A program made the position numbers and the translations under genes. The notes beneath the pieces are model-generated. The model did not search any database. It was not told the origin of the DNA and worked only from the letters and a program-made list of their open reading frames with translations. A stretch of 64,000 bases of DNA from Erythroxylum novogranatense (taxonomy: Eukaryota > Streptophyta > Magnoliopsida > Malpighiales > Erythroxylaceae). Positions 11,119 through 24,195 of this stretch are shown here, piece after piece (position 1 is the stretch's first letter; each line of letters starts with the position of its first letter). Where the stretch lies: NCBI GenBank assembly GCA_029891385.1, contig JAIWQS010000236.1:731501-795500 (forward strand), given 5' to 3'.

Positions 11119-12524
11119 TGATAATGATACTAATAGGCTATTATTTGATGCGTTAATTTGGGTCAATTATGGAGTGCTTTAGGGTAGATATTTGCTAAGT
11201 TATCGTTTTTATGTTATATTTGGATGTAGAAGTTGTTTTGAATAAAAGAAGGCAAAAGTGGCTAAAATTGAAAAGACATCGAAGCCATTTGTTTAGTGTG
11301 TTTTAAACACGTGAAGAAAACAAGACAACAGTAAATTAAAATTATGCATGTGTGAAATGCTGCATAGCAAAAAAGAGGCTTCAACATTTCTTTTAGATAA
11401 AAACACTACGTAGTGTAACGTTGTCACATGGGGGAGATGGCCTAGCATTTTTTTAAAAAAGAAAAGAAATAGAAAGCGTTTAGCGTGGTTGGGGGAGACA
11501 GGAACAAAAAGAAGAGTCACCATTTTATTCAAGCCCCCACTTCACACCTCCACTAAATTCATGCCCGTAGATAACACTTACACACGCAACAACTATAACC
11601 CACACACGCAGTAGCTTTGAAGACTCCAATCACGCTACCTCCCTTTATTCTTGCAACTTCAACAAAAACGCCACTCACAACATACGACAGAAGCCTTTAT
11701 TCATGCATAAAGCGACACATACACTCACCACTTCACGCACAAGAAACAAAAACCAAGCAGCCTCCACCAACACAACCCTCACTTCCACTTCCACACACAC
11801 AGCCTTTATTGACCGACATACCTAAGTATGCAGTCACCAAGCTACCTTTTTCATTCACGCATGTAGACCTATCAACGACCTCATACAATAACCTTCGCAC
11901 ATTAAAGAAGCAGCATCCAACTCACTCATGTATACACCACATCATTCATGCATCTAATAGCTTCAACCAGTACAAGACAACGTAAGTATAACCCTTCAGC
12001 CCATGTACCAAACCTGCAAACCTCTTCACAACGCAATCTCCATTTTTTACAAGAAAGGATAGCTACCGCCCACAACAAAAATGACTCAGCCTCACTCCAC
12101 CAAAAAGCAACGCAGCCCCCACTAATATAGAGACCCACATAACCCTTACCAAAAACCCACACAGTTTATGACCATTCCAAAAACATGCATTAGCCTCTAA
12201 CAACAGCAGTCCCCACTTAGCTCCATCCTCCATCCATGAGCTAAGCATGCAGTCCACATTCACTACTCAAGAATGCAGCCTCCAAGAGAAAACTGCGTAG
12301 ACACCACCAGGAGCAAATCATGCAACCTATATCCAAATACAACGCAACCTCCATGTTCTTCATTTATATTTGATTCCCTCGTGAATTTGTCTAGGGATTA
12401 TGTTTTTGGATTGCTTGATATGATGATTTGTGGCTGAAATCTTAATTTCTCTTAGGGATTTGATATTTTGGTAATGCTTTGACACTGAACATTGTTGGAT
12501 TTCATGACTGAAAATTTACGTACT
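11119..12524 (+). repeat. 3' LTR of the Athila-like element
   Basis: It starts TGATAATGATAC right after the polypurine tract gtgtgggggtatt and matches the 5' LTR over its first 630 bp or so. The remaining part (11770-12524) has no counterpart left in the 5' copy. It ends where the next LTR (TGTTAGACCCC) begins; whether that is the true end or an insertion point is unclear. Confidence 0.6.
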
Positions 12525-15500
12525 TGTTAGACCCCGATCCCTTTTTCCTTATTAAATAGGCTTGCAATTTAAATTGTCTCTTGGTTAGTATGAAATTAGG
12601 GTTTTTTTTTAGATTTCCTATTGGTTAGGATAAGTTGGAATTTTAGAGCAATAATTAGTAATTGAAGAAATTGAGAGTTAGAATTTATAGCAATAATATT
12701 AAATTTCAGAATTTAGTTAAATTAGAATTTTAATTTTTGTATTATATTGTCAAAGAATAAGAATTATTAAATTAGGTCATGTTAGGAATAAATTAGAATA
12801 TGTTTAAATGGTTATAAGGCTTTAGGTTTATTATTAAGTGGGCTAGGGTTTGTATGGAAGATTAAAATAAAAAAAAAGGAATGGAGCCTATGGGCTTTTA
12901 AGTGGGAGCCCATGAAATTATTAGTGGAAGGAGGGAAAGATGAAAGTTTAAGTTGGAAGGAGGGAAAATGAAATTTGGGAAAGGTTCGAAGGAGGAAAAG
13001 ACTTGGGCTTGAAGAATTGGGCTTAAGAGTTAGGTTAAAGAGTTAGGTTAAGGAATTAGGTTTAAGTTAAAAGAAGAATTAGGGTTAAAGAAGAGGGGAA
13101 ACGAAAATGCAAGGGAGGGAGCAAGATGATGTCGTTTTGCATAGGAAGTAAGTTAGAAAGGAGAAAAATGTTAGGTCTTTTAACAAGCCATACGAAAGTT
13201 ACAAAGAGAGGAGAGAATGAGAAGTTTCGAAAATCCAAAAGAGAAATAGAAGGGAGAAGATTCGGCCATCCAAGGAGAAGGGAAGAAGAAGGTGTTTCAA
13301 GCTTGAGCAAGGTAGATCTGCGTGGTTTATGTGAGAACAAGAGGAAGGGAAGGAGTAAATTCATCTTTCGAAGAAGAAGAAATCGTGGGTTTCAACCTAG
13401 GTAAGGAGATTTCGAATTTTTGACTATTTTTTTTTTAGGGTTTCCTCTTTCTTATTTCAAACATATGGTTAGAAGTAGAAGAAGAAGGTAAGAAGAGGAA
13501 GAAGAAACAAAATCAGATTAGGTTTGGTTAGGGTTTCAAATTTTAGAGTGGTTTGTTTGATGTTTTATCTTCTTTCATGTTTAAATGGATGATTGGATGA
13601 GGGTTTAGTGAAAGAATGAGAAAGGAAAGTGTTTTGTGTAGGTTCTATAGAAAATAGAAGGGATGTCGTGATGGTTAAATGGCTTTCAAATTTGATTGGT
13701 TTTGATATTAGTTTGGTTAATAATGGTGGTTTGAAAGGTATTGGTGAAAGAAAATGAAAGAAGCAAACTTTAGAAAGTTTTGTTAAAATTCCAGCATGTG
13801 TTCATGGCTTAGGATTGAGAAATTTTGGACTTTTAGAGTAGTTTTGATGGGGTTTTATCTTTGGGATAGCCTAGGGAAGGTATAAGAAGGGTTAGGTAAG
13901 GTTACGTCGGTTTAATTTTTAAGTTTCGTTATGTTTGAAAAAATTTCAGCATAGGCGCCATTGAGTTATTGGCCCTAATTATGTGTTGATGAAGGGTTGT
14001 ATGCCTTGATTAAGATAAATTAGCGTAATTGGAGATATAAGGAAGATTAGATTAGCTTAAATGTAGGTTTTCATTTTTTATTTAAAATTCCAGCACTTTA
14101 CTCTTTTCATTAATTAGCCTTATTATGATTTAATTAAGGTCAATCATGCGTTTTGATATTGAGGAGAGTCAAAACGATCCATTGGGGCAAGTTAACCCAA
14201 TTCCTAGCCATCAAGTCAAGGTGGGTAACTTTTAATCATTAAGTATTGAGCCATGATTTGTGTATTTTGAACGAATGTGATAGTTTAAGCATGTATTATG
14301 TGCCTTTGGATGTATATATGTGTAAAGGTTTATAAAATTGTTTGTTAAATGATAAGGTGTCGAATATGTGAATTTGGAGATTATATACATGTGATTTGTT
14401 GAAATAACAAATTGTAGCAAATCCTTCTGGATGATTGCTTAATTAAAATGAGTTGGAATCGTAATTGAAAATGATAAAGTGAGTATGCAATTTAGAATGA
14501 ATGCCTAAGATGATCATGTATTATTTCGTGGGTTTGTAGTGATCCTCTGCTTAACAAGTGCAAGACTTGTCATAGTTTCACTACCGCCTATTAAGTGGCA
14601 TAGGAGATCCAAATCGGACTCCCCTGTTTCACTGGCCACACATGGTCGTCGAACATGTGTAGTACGTCCTGTTAGGATCACTCTGACCATTTGTGATGTA
14701 CTTTTGTGATGTTATCTGATATTTGGTGATTTTGTAAATGTCCTATTTGTTAGAAAATGAAATTGATGGTTATTGACATGAAATTATCATTATTGATGCA
14801 TGTGTTGGCTTATGCTTAATTATTAGATCTGTTACCCATGAAGTCGTGCTCACCCCCTCCTTTCCCTCCACAGGTTTAGAGCGAGAAACTGGATCGGCGC
14901 ATCGGGAATAAAGGATACTCCGATGCTTTTGTTTTTTTAAAGTTAAACTTTTATAAAACGATGCTTTGGTTAGCATTTTAGACTTTCTTTTGGAAGTTGA
15001 TGTATTCGGGCTAAAATGCTCTTTAAAGCATTGTATTTGTGTATTTCATGTAAACTTTTAAGATTTTGAAGTTTCATTGTATGTTTGTATATGTTTGTAA
15101 TGTATGATTATGAGGTTTCATGTTTGAGATTGTAAAAGTAAAGATGGAATGATATGTCTTAAGAAAATTAAATGGATGAATTGTTAGATACCTAAACTGC
15201 ATGTTGTTGCCAATTGGAGTTGGGATGGTTTGATTGTTGAGTATGTTTGTGAATTGGAAGATAGAAGTATTCTTATGCAGTAGGAGTTAGTTGAAAAGTT
15301 TGGCTAGATCAAATTTTAGGGAGGTATCTTGTCCATTTTTTTTAAAATGGGCAGCTACCATGTATTGTGTTTTAGAGTATCTTAGAGTCACATTTTGGAA
15401 AAAGGGTATTTCTTAATGTTGATAGAGTTTAGCGAGATCTTGAAAAGCAGTATTAAATAAGTAAAATTTCGATTTAAAACGAAGAAGTTATGGACATTTA

Positions 15501-16274
15501 AAATTCATCGATTACTATTCATATGGTAATTTTTCTATTCACTTGGTAAGAAAACACTATTCATTTGGTCATATGGAAATGAGCTAGATTTCTACTTTAA
15601 GGATTGAGATGACTTTATTTCCTTCCGTCATAAAAGGTGTAAACTATCTTCTAATCTTTCAACGCAAGTACCATAAGTCATTCTTTTGTTTTGGTATCAA
15701 AGGTATGAAATTTCAAATCTTTGATATAAGAATTTGAATTTGGGCTAAAATGTAGGATTTAGTTTTAAATTGGATTCAGGTAAAAGATTATAAATAAATC
15801 AAGTTGGTTTTAAGTAAACCTATAATAATCGTTTTTTTTATTTTCTTTGTATCTTTGTCTTTTGACCTTCGATTCACATGAGATTTGAAACATTAATTAA
15901 CTAGCTCAATCTTCTATCCTTTTCGGTAAAATGAGAGTGTCGGGTTTTAGTTGGATTTTAGGGTCGATGAGTGTCGGTTTTGCCGAAAGGTCGTTTTGTG
16001 ACCTACAAATATCCGATTGAGGCGTTTTCTGATTTCATTTAACCTAGAGGTCTAGGTTTTTGTAGTAGTTTAAGTATAGGAGCAATGATGGGCCCTAAAC
16101 AGATCAAAGCTATTGGAAGAGACTTAGGTCGAGCTTTCCAACTTTATTCAAAGAAGTGAAAATAAGTCCGGTTTGAGGATTCTTTTGTGGTGAGGAATCG
16201 CTTCCTCGTGGGATGCGCGTCCAGATGTCACGCAGGACGTCGGACACGTGTCGCCCCAGGGAGGGGTTCCAACA
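12525..16274 (+). repeat. 5' LTR, 3750 bp, Tekay/Del-like
   Basis: It begins TGTTAGACCCCGATCCC and ends GGTTCCAACA, four bases before the primer-binding site. It is non-coding, A/G-rich in its first kilobase. A frame at 13126-13404 (basic, Arg/Lys-rich) is also open in the 3' copy, but it lies in the likely leader and runs into a splice-donor consensus (CCTAG/GTAAGG at 13401). A conserved block near 14540-14700 (tccaaatcggactcccc, acacatggtcgtcgaacatgtgt) recurs in other LTRs of this window. Confidence 0.9.
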
Positions 16275-16278
16275 CTTA

Positions 16279-16290
16279 TGGTATCAGAGC
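16279..16290 (+). other. primer-binding site (initiator tRNA-Met type)
   Basis: TGGTATCAGAGC, complementary to the 3' end of plant initiator methionine tRNA, sits four bases past the 5' LTR end, as expected for minus-strand priming. Confidence 0.9.
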
Positions 16291-16474
16291 TTTCGGTTTA
16301 GGTTCGGGTAGAAGGAAAATGTTAGGGATTGCATGATTTGTGTTCTTTTGTATTGTTTTCACTGATTTTACATGCCTACATGGTAATTTTGACTACATGA
16401 TGAATTGCCACCTGATTTTAGTATGATTTCTTTGAACTAAAAGTTTTCACTGGTTTTATTTTGAAGGAGTAAAT

Positions 16475-17530
16475 ATGCCACCTCGGCCAGAGATCCCATG
16501 GCACTCTTTCTCGCTTCTAGCTCTCGCCAGGGAGCACTGATGAGTCTCATGTCCCACAAGATGCAGGACACACTCGGCTCTGGCTCAGAGGCACCTAGTG
16601 TGCAACCCGAGGAGCAACCTCCTCCTCCTCCTCTGCTATACTGCGATGGATCCGCAGTTTTTCCAGGCTTTTGCCCAGGCGTTCACCGTAGCCTTAGGTC
16701 AGGGATCTCAGGCTCCAGCTCCAGCTCCAGTGATTAGGGGCGGGCAGTATGACAAGTTGCGAAAGTTTGGTGCGGCGGACTTTCATGGTACCACCAATCC
16801 TGAGGAAGCTAAGGCTTGGATGAAAAGAACTGAAAGGGTTCTGGTGCAGATGAAATGCACAGATGAGGAGAAGCTTGAGTATGCAGTGAGTCTATTGCAG
16901 GGGAATGCTCTTCCTTTGGTGGGAGTCGGTGTCACAGAGTCGTGTACCTCTGTGTTATCATGGAGTGATTTTGAGAATTATTCAGAAGAAGTATTTCTCC
17001 CGGGTTTATATGCAAGAAAAGGCCAGAGAGTTTATGAATTTGGCTCAGAGGGAGCTGTCTGTTAGTGAGTATGAGCTGAGATTCACCCAACTGTCTCGGT
17101 ATGCAGCTTATGTGGTGGCTAATGAAGACGATAAGTGCAGAAAGTTTGAGGGGGGCCTCCATCTAGGAATCAAGGAGAAGGTAGTGATTCACAATTTCAC
17201 TGATTATCGCCACTGGTGGATGCACGGCACTCAAAGTAAAAACTAGAGAACATCAAACAGAGGTGAGCAGAAAAGAAAGGGCAGAGAGCGATTTCTAGGA
17301 GAGGGGTAGTGTTCAGACCGCCTGTGGGTGAGAAGAGTTTCAGGTGCAGAGTCGTGGAGGCAAGAAGTGCCCCTCAATGAGAAGGGCGCTCAGAAAGCGA
17401 GACAAGGCATGCCTCCTCGGTGGGAGGAAATAGCAGGCGTAGAGAAGCAGAACCCGACCCTCTATGTGAGCATTGTGGGAATCCACATCGGGAATATGTC
17501 AAGTTGACAGTGCCTGCTTCAAGTGTGGAG
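16475..17530 (+). pseudogene. gypsy gag (capsid and zinc knuckle), broken
   Basis: From ATG 16475 (MPPRPEIPWHS) the frame soon stops and resumes. At 16645-16920 it reads a typical gag N-terminal region (AMDPQFFQAFAQAFTVAL, QYDKLRKFGAADFHGTTNPE, EAKAWMKRTERVL), then continues in another frame (YMQEKAREFMNLAQRELSVS near 17010-17065). A single CCHC zinc knuckle (CFKCGEKGH) is at about 17515-17545. This is the structural protein that forms the retroelement particle. At least three frame changes make it non-functional. Confidence 0.85.
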
Positions 17531-17679
17531 AGAAGGGACACCGATTAGTAATCGCCTCTCTGTGGGCCCGAGGGGCGGATCTCGCCAGCTCGAGGAGAGT
17601 GGAGACAGTGGGGACTAGACCAGTTTCAAGTGGGCGCCTGGTCTGCGTGAAGAAGCCTATTCCTCCAGGGAGACCGAGA

Positions 17680-20600
17680 GGGCAAGCAAGCTTCGGTGTT
17701 TGCTATAACTCGAGAAGAGGCTGCAACTGCACCGGAGGTTGTTCTCGGTATGGCTCGAATTTTTCATTTCGATGTTTATGTTCTTTTTATTCGGTTCCAC
17801 CCATTCCTTTGTCTCTGCGAGTGTGTTATTGCCAAAGATGCGTCGCCTCTATTGGACGAGTTTCTATTTGTTAGTACTCCGTTAGGGAGGACTGTTGTTG
17901 TGTGGGATCTTTAGAGATTGTGAGCTTGGATTGATGGATCTAGTTTGGTAGTGGACTGCTACCTCTAGATCGAAGGGGTTAGATGTGATCGCGGAATGGA
18001 CGTGATGGAGAAGTATAAGGCGAAGCTAGATTGTGACAAAAGGAAGAAGAATTTGATCTGGGAGAGGTGGGAAGGTAGTTTTCAGAGAGCAGGAAGTTGA
18101 CACCGCCGAGACTTATTTCAAACTTTGTTAGTCGCTAGATCGATGGGGAGAGGCAGAAGCCTTCTTGGCGTGTGTCATGGATACCGGTGCAGAAAGAGAG
18201 TAAGGTGGAGGATATTCCCATTGTGAGGAATTTCCGATGTGTTTCTGAGGAGTTGCCCGGTTTGCCACGGAGAGGGAGATTGAGTTTGCTATTGATTTGG
18301 CTCCTGGACAGCCTCCTATTTCGATTCCACCTTACAGATGGCTCCAATGAGAAATAAGGAGCAGCGATTAGAGGATCTGTTAGATAAAGGATTCATTAGA
18401 CCGAGCACTTCACCCCGGGAGCGCCTGGTCTTATTTGTTCGAAAGAAAGATGGAACACGGAGGATGTGCATTGATTACGGGAGAATTAATAAGGTGACCG
18501 TGAAAACAAATATCCATTGCCTCGGATAGATGACTTGTTTGATCAGCCATGTGGAGGAATGGTCTTCCAAGATTGATCTCGGTCCGGCTACCATCAACTC
18601 GTGGATTAAGGAGTCTCGATGTGAGCAAGAACCTTCCGGACTCGGTATGGCCATTATGAGTTTTTGTTATGCCATTTGGACTGACCAATGCTCCCGCCGC
18701 TTTCATGGATTTGATGAATGTGGTCTTTAGGACTTTTAGATCATTTTGTTATCGTGTTTATCGATGACATTCGGTATATTCCTGAGTGAGAGAGACCATG
18801 AGGAACACTTGAGGATTGTGTTGCGAGACCGAGGGAGAGAGTTGTATGCCAAATTCATGAAATGTGAATTTTGGTTGCGTGAGGTAGTTTTTCTTGGTCA
18901 CATTGTTTCGCGAATGGGGTGCATGTAGACCCAAAGAAAGTTGAAGCTGTAGTGAACTGGCACGCCCGACGACAGTGAAAGAGGTGAGGAGCTTTCTGGG
19001 TTTAGCTGGTTACTATAGGCGATTTGTGGAGGGATTTTCCTTAATTGCTACTCCTTTAACTAAGTTGTTAAGGAAAAATCAGAAGTTTGTCTGGAGTGAT
19101 GAATGCCAGAGAAGTTTTGAGGAGCTGAAGCACAGATTGACTAGTGCTCCAGTTCTAGCGTTGCCTACAGGAGATGGGAGTTTTTCTGTGTATAGTGACG
19201 CTTCCAGAAAGGGGTTAGGATGTGCTTACGCAGAAGATAAGGTGATAGCATATGCCTCACTGCAGCCTAAAGCCTTATAAGGTAAATTATCCCACCCATG
19301 ATTTGGAGTTAGCAAGAAGTGATCTTTGCTTGAAGATCCGGAGACATTATTTGTATAGGGTTCGACGAGGATCTTCACAGATCACAAGAGTCTCAAATAC
19401 CTATTGAGTCGTAAGGAGCTGAATTTGAGATGAGGAGGTGGATTGAGCCTGCTAAAGACTATGACACGTTGATTGAGTATCATCCGTAAGGCAAATGTTA
19501 TTGCAGATGCCTTGAAAGGTGAAGTCTTCCATAGCATATGTTCGATAAAGATATCCGCCGCTATTGGAAGAGATGGCTAAGCTCAGGATCGACTTGAGAC
19601 AGAAGAGTCTGAGTGCATGATTGCTACTTCGAGGTAAGACCGATCCTCGAGAAAAGTGAAAGAGTTGCAAGTTCAGGATCCCGATTTGGGTAAGCTGCGG
19701 GAAGAGGTGCAAAAGGGTAAGAAGTCTAACATGGTAATGAGTGATGATGGGCTTCTGATAGTCAGAAATAGGCTATGCATTCCTGATGTCAAGGAGGTTA
19801 AAGATGAGATTCGATGAGGCGCATAATGCATCAGTATGCTATGCATCCAGGCAGTACCAGGATGTACAGGGATCTCAGAGAACATTTCGGTGGAGAGGTA
19901 TGAAGAAAGATGTACGAGTATGTGAGTAAGTGTTTGGTGTGTCAACAAGTTAAAGGCCGAGCATCAAGCACCTTCGTGATGCTTAAAGCCTTTATCTATT
20001 CCAGTGGAAGTGGCGTAGGTGACTATGGACTTTCGATGGGATTGCCCAGACCAATAGGAGACATGATGCCATATGGGTGATCGTGGATAGGTTGACAAAA
20101 TCAGCCCATTTTCCGCAATAAGATGATGATCCTCTTCATGTGCTAGCTAAGAAGTATATTGATGAGGTGGTAAGATTGCATGGGATCCGGATTCGATTGT
20201 ATCGATCGGGATTCTCGTTTACTCGAGATTTGGGGCGGTTTAGGAGGCTATGGGCACTAAGTTGAGTTTCAAGATCGCCATCCTCGGATCGATGGTCAAT
20301 CTGAGAGGACCATTCGGACTCTTGAGGGAATGCTCAGGGCTTGTGTGATGGATTTTTGAGGAGCTTGGGATGAACACTTGTCATTGATAGAATTTGCTTA
20401 TAACAATTCGTATCATTCGAGCATTCAGATGGCTCCTTATGAGGCTCTGTATGGGAGGAGATGTCGGACTCCGGTGTGTTGGGATGAAGAGGGAGACAGG
20501 AAGCTTTTGGGTCCAGAGTTGATTCAGATGACAGTGGATAAGGTCAATGTGATTAAGCACAGGCTGAAGGCAACTCAGGACAGGATGAAAAGCTATGAGG

Positions 20601-21080
20601 ATGCACATAGGAAAAAGATGGAGTATGAGGTCGGCGATAAGGTGTTTCTTAAGACTTCTCCGTGGAAAGGGATTCTGAGATTCGGCAAGAAGGGGAAACT
20701 GAGTCCGAGGTATGTAGGACCTTATGAGATACTGGAGAGGATTGGTCCGTTGGCTTATAGGTTAGCCTTGCCTCCAGAGTTATCTCAGATACATGATGTA
20801 TTTCATGTCTCTATGCTGAGGAGATATCGATCAGATCCGTCCCATGTCATTCAGGCTGATGAAGTTCAATTGTGTGAGGATTTGAGTTATGAAGAGCTTC
20901 CAGTGCAGATTTTGGATACAAAAGAAAATGTGCTTAGGAATAAGACAATACAGTTAGTAAAAGTGTTATGAAGGAACCATTCGGTGGAAGAGGCCACGTG
21001 GGAGCCATTGGAAGCTATGAAAGAGAAGTATCCTCAGCTTTTCATTGAGTCAGGTAAGAATTTCGAGGACGAAATTCTTT
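17680..21080 (+). pseudogene. gypsy pol: protease, RT, RNase H, integrase, broken
   Basis: Fragments in all three plus frames are in canonical order. They are: protease region (VFAITREEA near 17700, ARIFHFDVYVL near 17755); RT N-terminus (PISIPPYRM near 18320, [13 protein letters not shown] near 18380, KKDGTRRMCIDY near 18445); RT end and RNase H ([20 protein letters not shown] from 18980, SVYSDASRKGLG near 19190); integrase (AMHPG-like, near 19840; DAIWVIVDRLTKSAHF near 20065); and an intact-looking C-terminal piece 20378-20971 with LIEFAYNNSYHSSIQMAPY, SPRYVGPYEILERIGPLAYR and DVFHVSMLRRY. After a TGA the frame continues NHSVEEATWEP, a degenerate chromodomain-like tail. It is not functional. 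Confidence 0.9.
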
Positions 21081-21095
21081 TAAGGGGGGAAGGAA
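21081..21095 (+). other. polypurine tract of the plus-strand Tekay-like element
   Basis: The purine run aaggggggaaggaa lies immediately before the 3' LTR start TGTTAG at 21096, where plus-strand priming is expected. Confidence 0.85.
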
Positions 21096-24000
21096 TGTTA
21101 GACCCCGATCCCTTTTTCCTTATTAAATAGGCTTGCAATTTAAATTGTCTCTTGGTTAGTATGAAATTAGGGTTTTTTTTTTTTTAGATTTCCTATTGGT
21201 TAGGATAAGTTGGAATTTTAGAGCAATAATTAGTAATGAAGAAATTGAGAGTTAGAATTTATAGCAATAATATTAAATTTCAGAATTTAGTTAAATTAGA
21301 ATTTTAATTTTGTATTATATTGTCAAAGAATAAGAATTATTAAATTAGGTCATGTTAGGAATAAATTAGAATATGTTTAAATGGTTATAAGGCTTTAGGT
21401 TTATTATCAAGTGGGCTAGGGTTTGTATGGAAGATTAAAATAAAAAAAAAGGAATGGAGCCTATGGGCTTTTAAGTGGGAGCCCATGAAATTATTAGTGG
21501 AAGGAGGGAAAGATGAAAGTTTAAGTTGGAAGGAGGGAAAATGAAATTTGGGAAAGGTTGGAAGGAGGGAAAAGACTTGGGCTTGAAGAATTGGGCTTAA
21601 GAGTTAGGTTAAAGAGTTAGGTTAAGGAATTAGGTTTAAGTTAAAAGAAGAATTAGGGTTAAAAGAAGAGGGGGAAACGAAAATGCAAGGGAGGGAGCAA
21701 GATGATGTCATTTTTGCATAGGAAGTAAGTTAGAAAGGAGAAAAATGTTAGGTCTTTTAACAAGCCATACGAAAGTTACAAAGAGAGGAGAGAATGAGAA
21801 GTTTCGAAAATCCAAAAGAGAAATAGAAGGGAGAAGATTCGGCCATCCAAGGAGAAGGGAAGAAGAAGGTGTTTCAAGCTTGAGCAAGGTAGATCTACGT
21901 GGTTTATGTGAGAACAAGAGGAAGGGAAGGAGTAAATTCATCTTTCGAAGAAGAAGAAATCGTGGGTTTCAACCTAGGTAAGGAGATTTCGAATTTTTGA
22001 CTATTTTTTTAGGGTTTCCTCTTTCTTATTTCAAACATATGGTTAGAAGTAGAAGAAGAAGGTAAGAAGAGGAAGAAGAAACAAAAATCAGATTAGGTTT
22101 GGTTAGGGTTTCGAAATTTTAGAGTGGTTTGTTTGATGTTTTATCTTCTTTCATGTTTAAATGGATGATTGGATGAGGGTTTAGTGAAAGAATGAGAAAG
22201 GAAAGTGTTTTGTGTAGGTTTCTATAGAAAATAGAAGGGGATGTCGTGATGGTTAAATGGCTTTCAAATTTGATTGGTTTTGATATTAGTTTGGTTAATA
22301 ATGGTGGTTTGAAAGGTATTGGTGAAAGAAAATGAAAGAAGCAAACTTTAGAAAGTTTTGTTAAAATTCCAGCATGTGTTCATGGCTTAGGATTGAGAAA
22401 TTTTGGACTTTTAGAGTAGTTTTGATGGGGGTTTTATGCTGGGATAGCCTAGGGAAGGTATAAGAAGGGTTAGGTAAGGTTACGTCGGTTTAATTTTTTA
22501 AGTTTCGTTATGTTTGAAAAAATTTCAGCATAGGCGTCATTGAGTTATTAGCCTAATTATGTGTTGATGAAGGGTTGTATGCCTTGGTTAAGGTAAATTA
22601 GCGTAATTGGAGATATAAGGAAGATTAGATTAGCTTAAATGTAGGTTTTCATTTTTTTATTTAAAATTCCAGCACTTTACTCTTTTCATTAATTGGCCTT
22701 ATTATGATTTAATTAAGGTCAATCATGGCGTTGGATATCGAGGAGAGTCAAACGATCCATCAAAGTTAACCCAATTCCTAGCCATCAAAGTCAAGGTGGG
22801 TAACTTTTAATCATTAAGTATTGAGCCATGATTTGTGTATTTTGAACGAATGTGATAGTTTAAGCATGTATTATGTGCCTTTGGATGTATATATGTGTAA
22901 AGGTTTATAAAATTGTTTGTTAAATGATAAGGTGTGAATATGTGAATTTGGAGATTATATACATGTGATTTGTTGAAATGACAAATTGTAGCAAATCCTT
23001 CGGATGATTGCTTAATTAAAATGAGTTGGAATCGAATTGAAAATGATAAAGTGAGTATGCAATTTAGAATGAATGCCTAAGATGATCATGTATTATTTCG
23101 TGGGTTCAGTAGTGATCCCTCTGCTTAACAAGTGCAAGACTTATCATAGGCTTCGCACCGCCTCATAGTGACATAGGAGATCCAAATCGGACTCCCCTCG
23201 TTTTCCTGACTACACATGGTCGTCGTCGAACATGTGTAGTACGTCTGTTAGGATCACTCGACCATTTGTGATGTACTTTTGTGATGTTATCGATATTTGG
23301 TGATTTTGTAAATGTCCTATTTGTTAGAAAATGAAATTGATGGTTATTGACATGAAATTATCATTATTGATGCATGTGTTGGCTTATGCTTAATTATTAG
23401 ATCGTTACCCACGGAGCCGTCGTGCTCACCCCTCCTTTCCTCCACGGGTTTAGAGCGAGAATCGGATCACAGATCGGAATAAAGGATACTCGATGCTTTT
23501 GTTTTTTAAAGTTAAACTTTATAAAACGATGCTTTGTTAGCATTTTAGACTTTCTTTTGGAAGTTGATGTATTAGGGCTAAAATGCTCTTTAAAGCATTG
23601 TATTTGTGTATTTCATGTAAACTTTTAAGGTTTTGAAGTTTCATTGTATGTTTGTATATGTTTCGAATGTATGATTACGAGGTTTCATGTTTGAGATTGT
23701 AAAAGTAAAGATGGAATGATATGTCTTAAGAAAATTAAATGGATGAATTGTTAGATACCTAGGCTTGCGTTGTTGCCAATTGGAGTTGGGATGGTTTGAT
23801 TGTTGAGTATGTTTGTGAATTGGAAGATAGAAGTATTCTTATGCAGGTAGGAGTTAGGTTGAAAAGTTTGGCTAGATCAAATTTTAGGGGAGGTGCTGTC
23901 CATTTTTTTTTTTAAAATGGGCAGCTACCATGTATTGTGTTTTAGAGTATCTTAGAGTCACATTTTGGAAAAAGGGTATTTCTTAATGTTGATAGAGTTT

Positions 24001-24195
24001 AGCGAGATCTTGAAAACGGTATTAAATAAGTAAAATTTCGATTTAAAACGAAGAAGTTATGGACGTTTAAAATTCACTGATTACTATTCATATGGTAATT
24101 TTTTCTATTCACTTGGTAAGAAAACACTATTCATTTGGTCATATGGTAATTTTTTCTATTCACTTGGTAAGAAAATACTATTCATTTGGTCATAT
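21096..24195 (+). repeat. 3' LTR, truncated, of the plus-strand Tekay-like element
   Basis: It matches 12525 to about 15,570 of the 5' LTR with mainly small indels. It contains the same basic reading frame (21745-21981) and the splice-donor consensus at 21978. Just before the cut, a segment of about 56 bp (catatggtaattttttcta through ttcatttggtcatat) is tandemly duplicated. The last ~700 bp of the LTR are missing, replaced by the remnant of another LTR from 24194. Confidence 0.9.

Larger units (their letters stand above)
6543..12524 (+). mobile_element. Degenerate Ty3/gypsy element, Athila-like
   Basis: Two related LTRs bracket the element, starting TGATAGAGATATTAATAGG (6543) and TGATAATGATACTAATAGG (11119) and aligning for over 600 bp. 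The second is preceded by a polypurine tract (caagtgtgggggta). Internally RNase H and integrase remnants run in plus orientation, followed by a long non-coding stretch containing ggggacaatgt and aagtatgggggtggg, typical of Athila-type gypsy elements. gag, protease and reverse transcriptase are missing, so a large internal deletion has occurred. Its right end is bounded by the Tekay-like element at 12525. Confidence 0.7.
12525..24195 (+). mobile_element. Ty3/gypsy element, Tekay/Del-like, 3' LTR truncated
   Basis: Two long near-identical LTRs (12525-16274 and 21096-24195) bracket a 4.8-kb internal region. The order is primer-binding site, gag, protease, reverse transcriptase, RNase H, integrase, then polypurine tract, as in chromovirus-like Ty3/gypsy elements with very long LTRs. 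The frames are shredded by many one- or two-base losses. The 3' LTR stops at the point matching about 15,570 of the 5' copy and joins another element, so no right-hand target duplication can be seen. Confidence 0.9.

Noticed and set aside
11617..11985. 122-codon frame rich in Thr/Pro/His
   Set aside because: It lies inside the Athila-like LTR in low-complexity ACC/CAC-rich DNA, and the matching frame is not kept in the 5' LTR.
13126..13404. basic 92-codon frame, also open at 21745-21981
   Set aside because: It is conserved only because the two LTRs of one element are near-identical; it lies in the leader and runs into a splice donor. Not supported as a gene.
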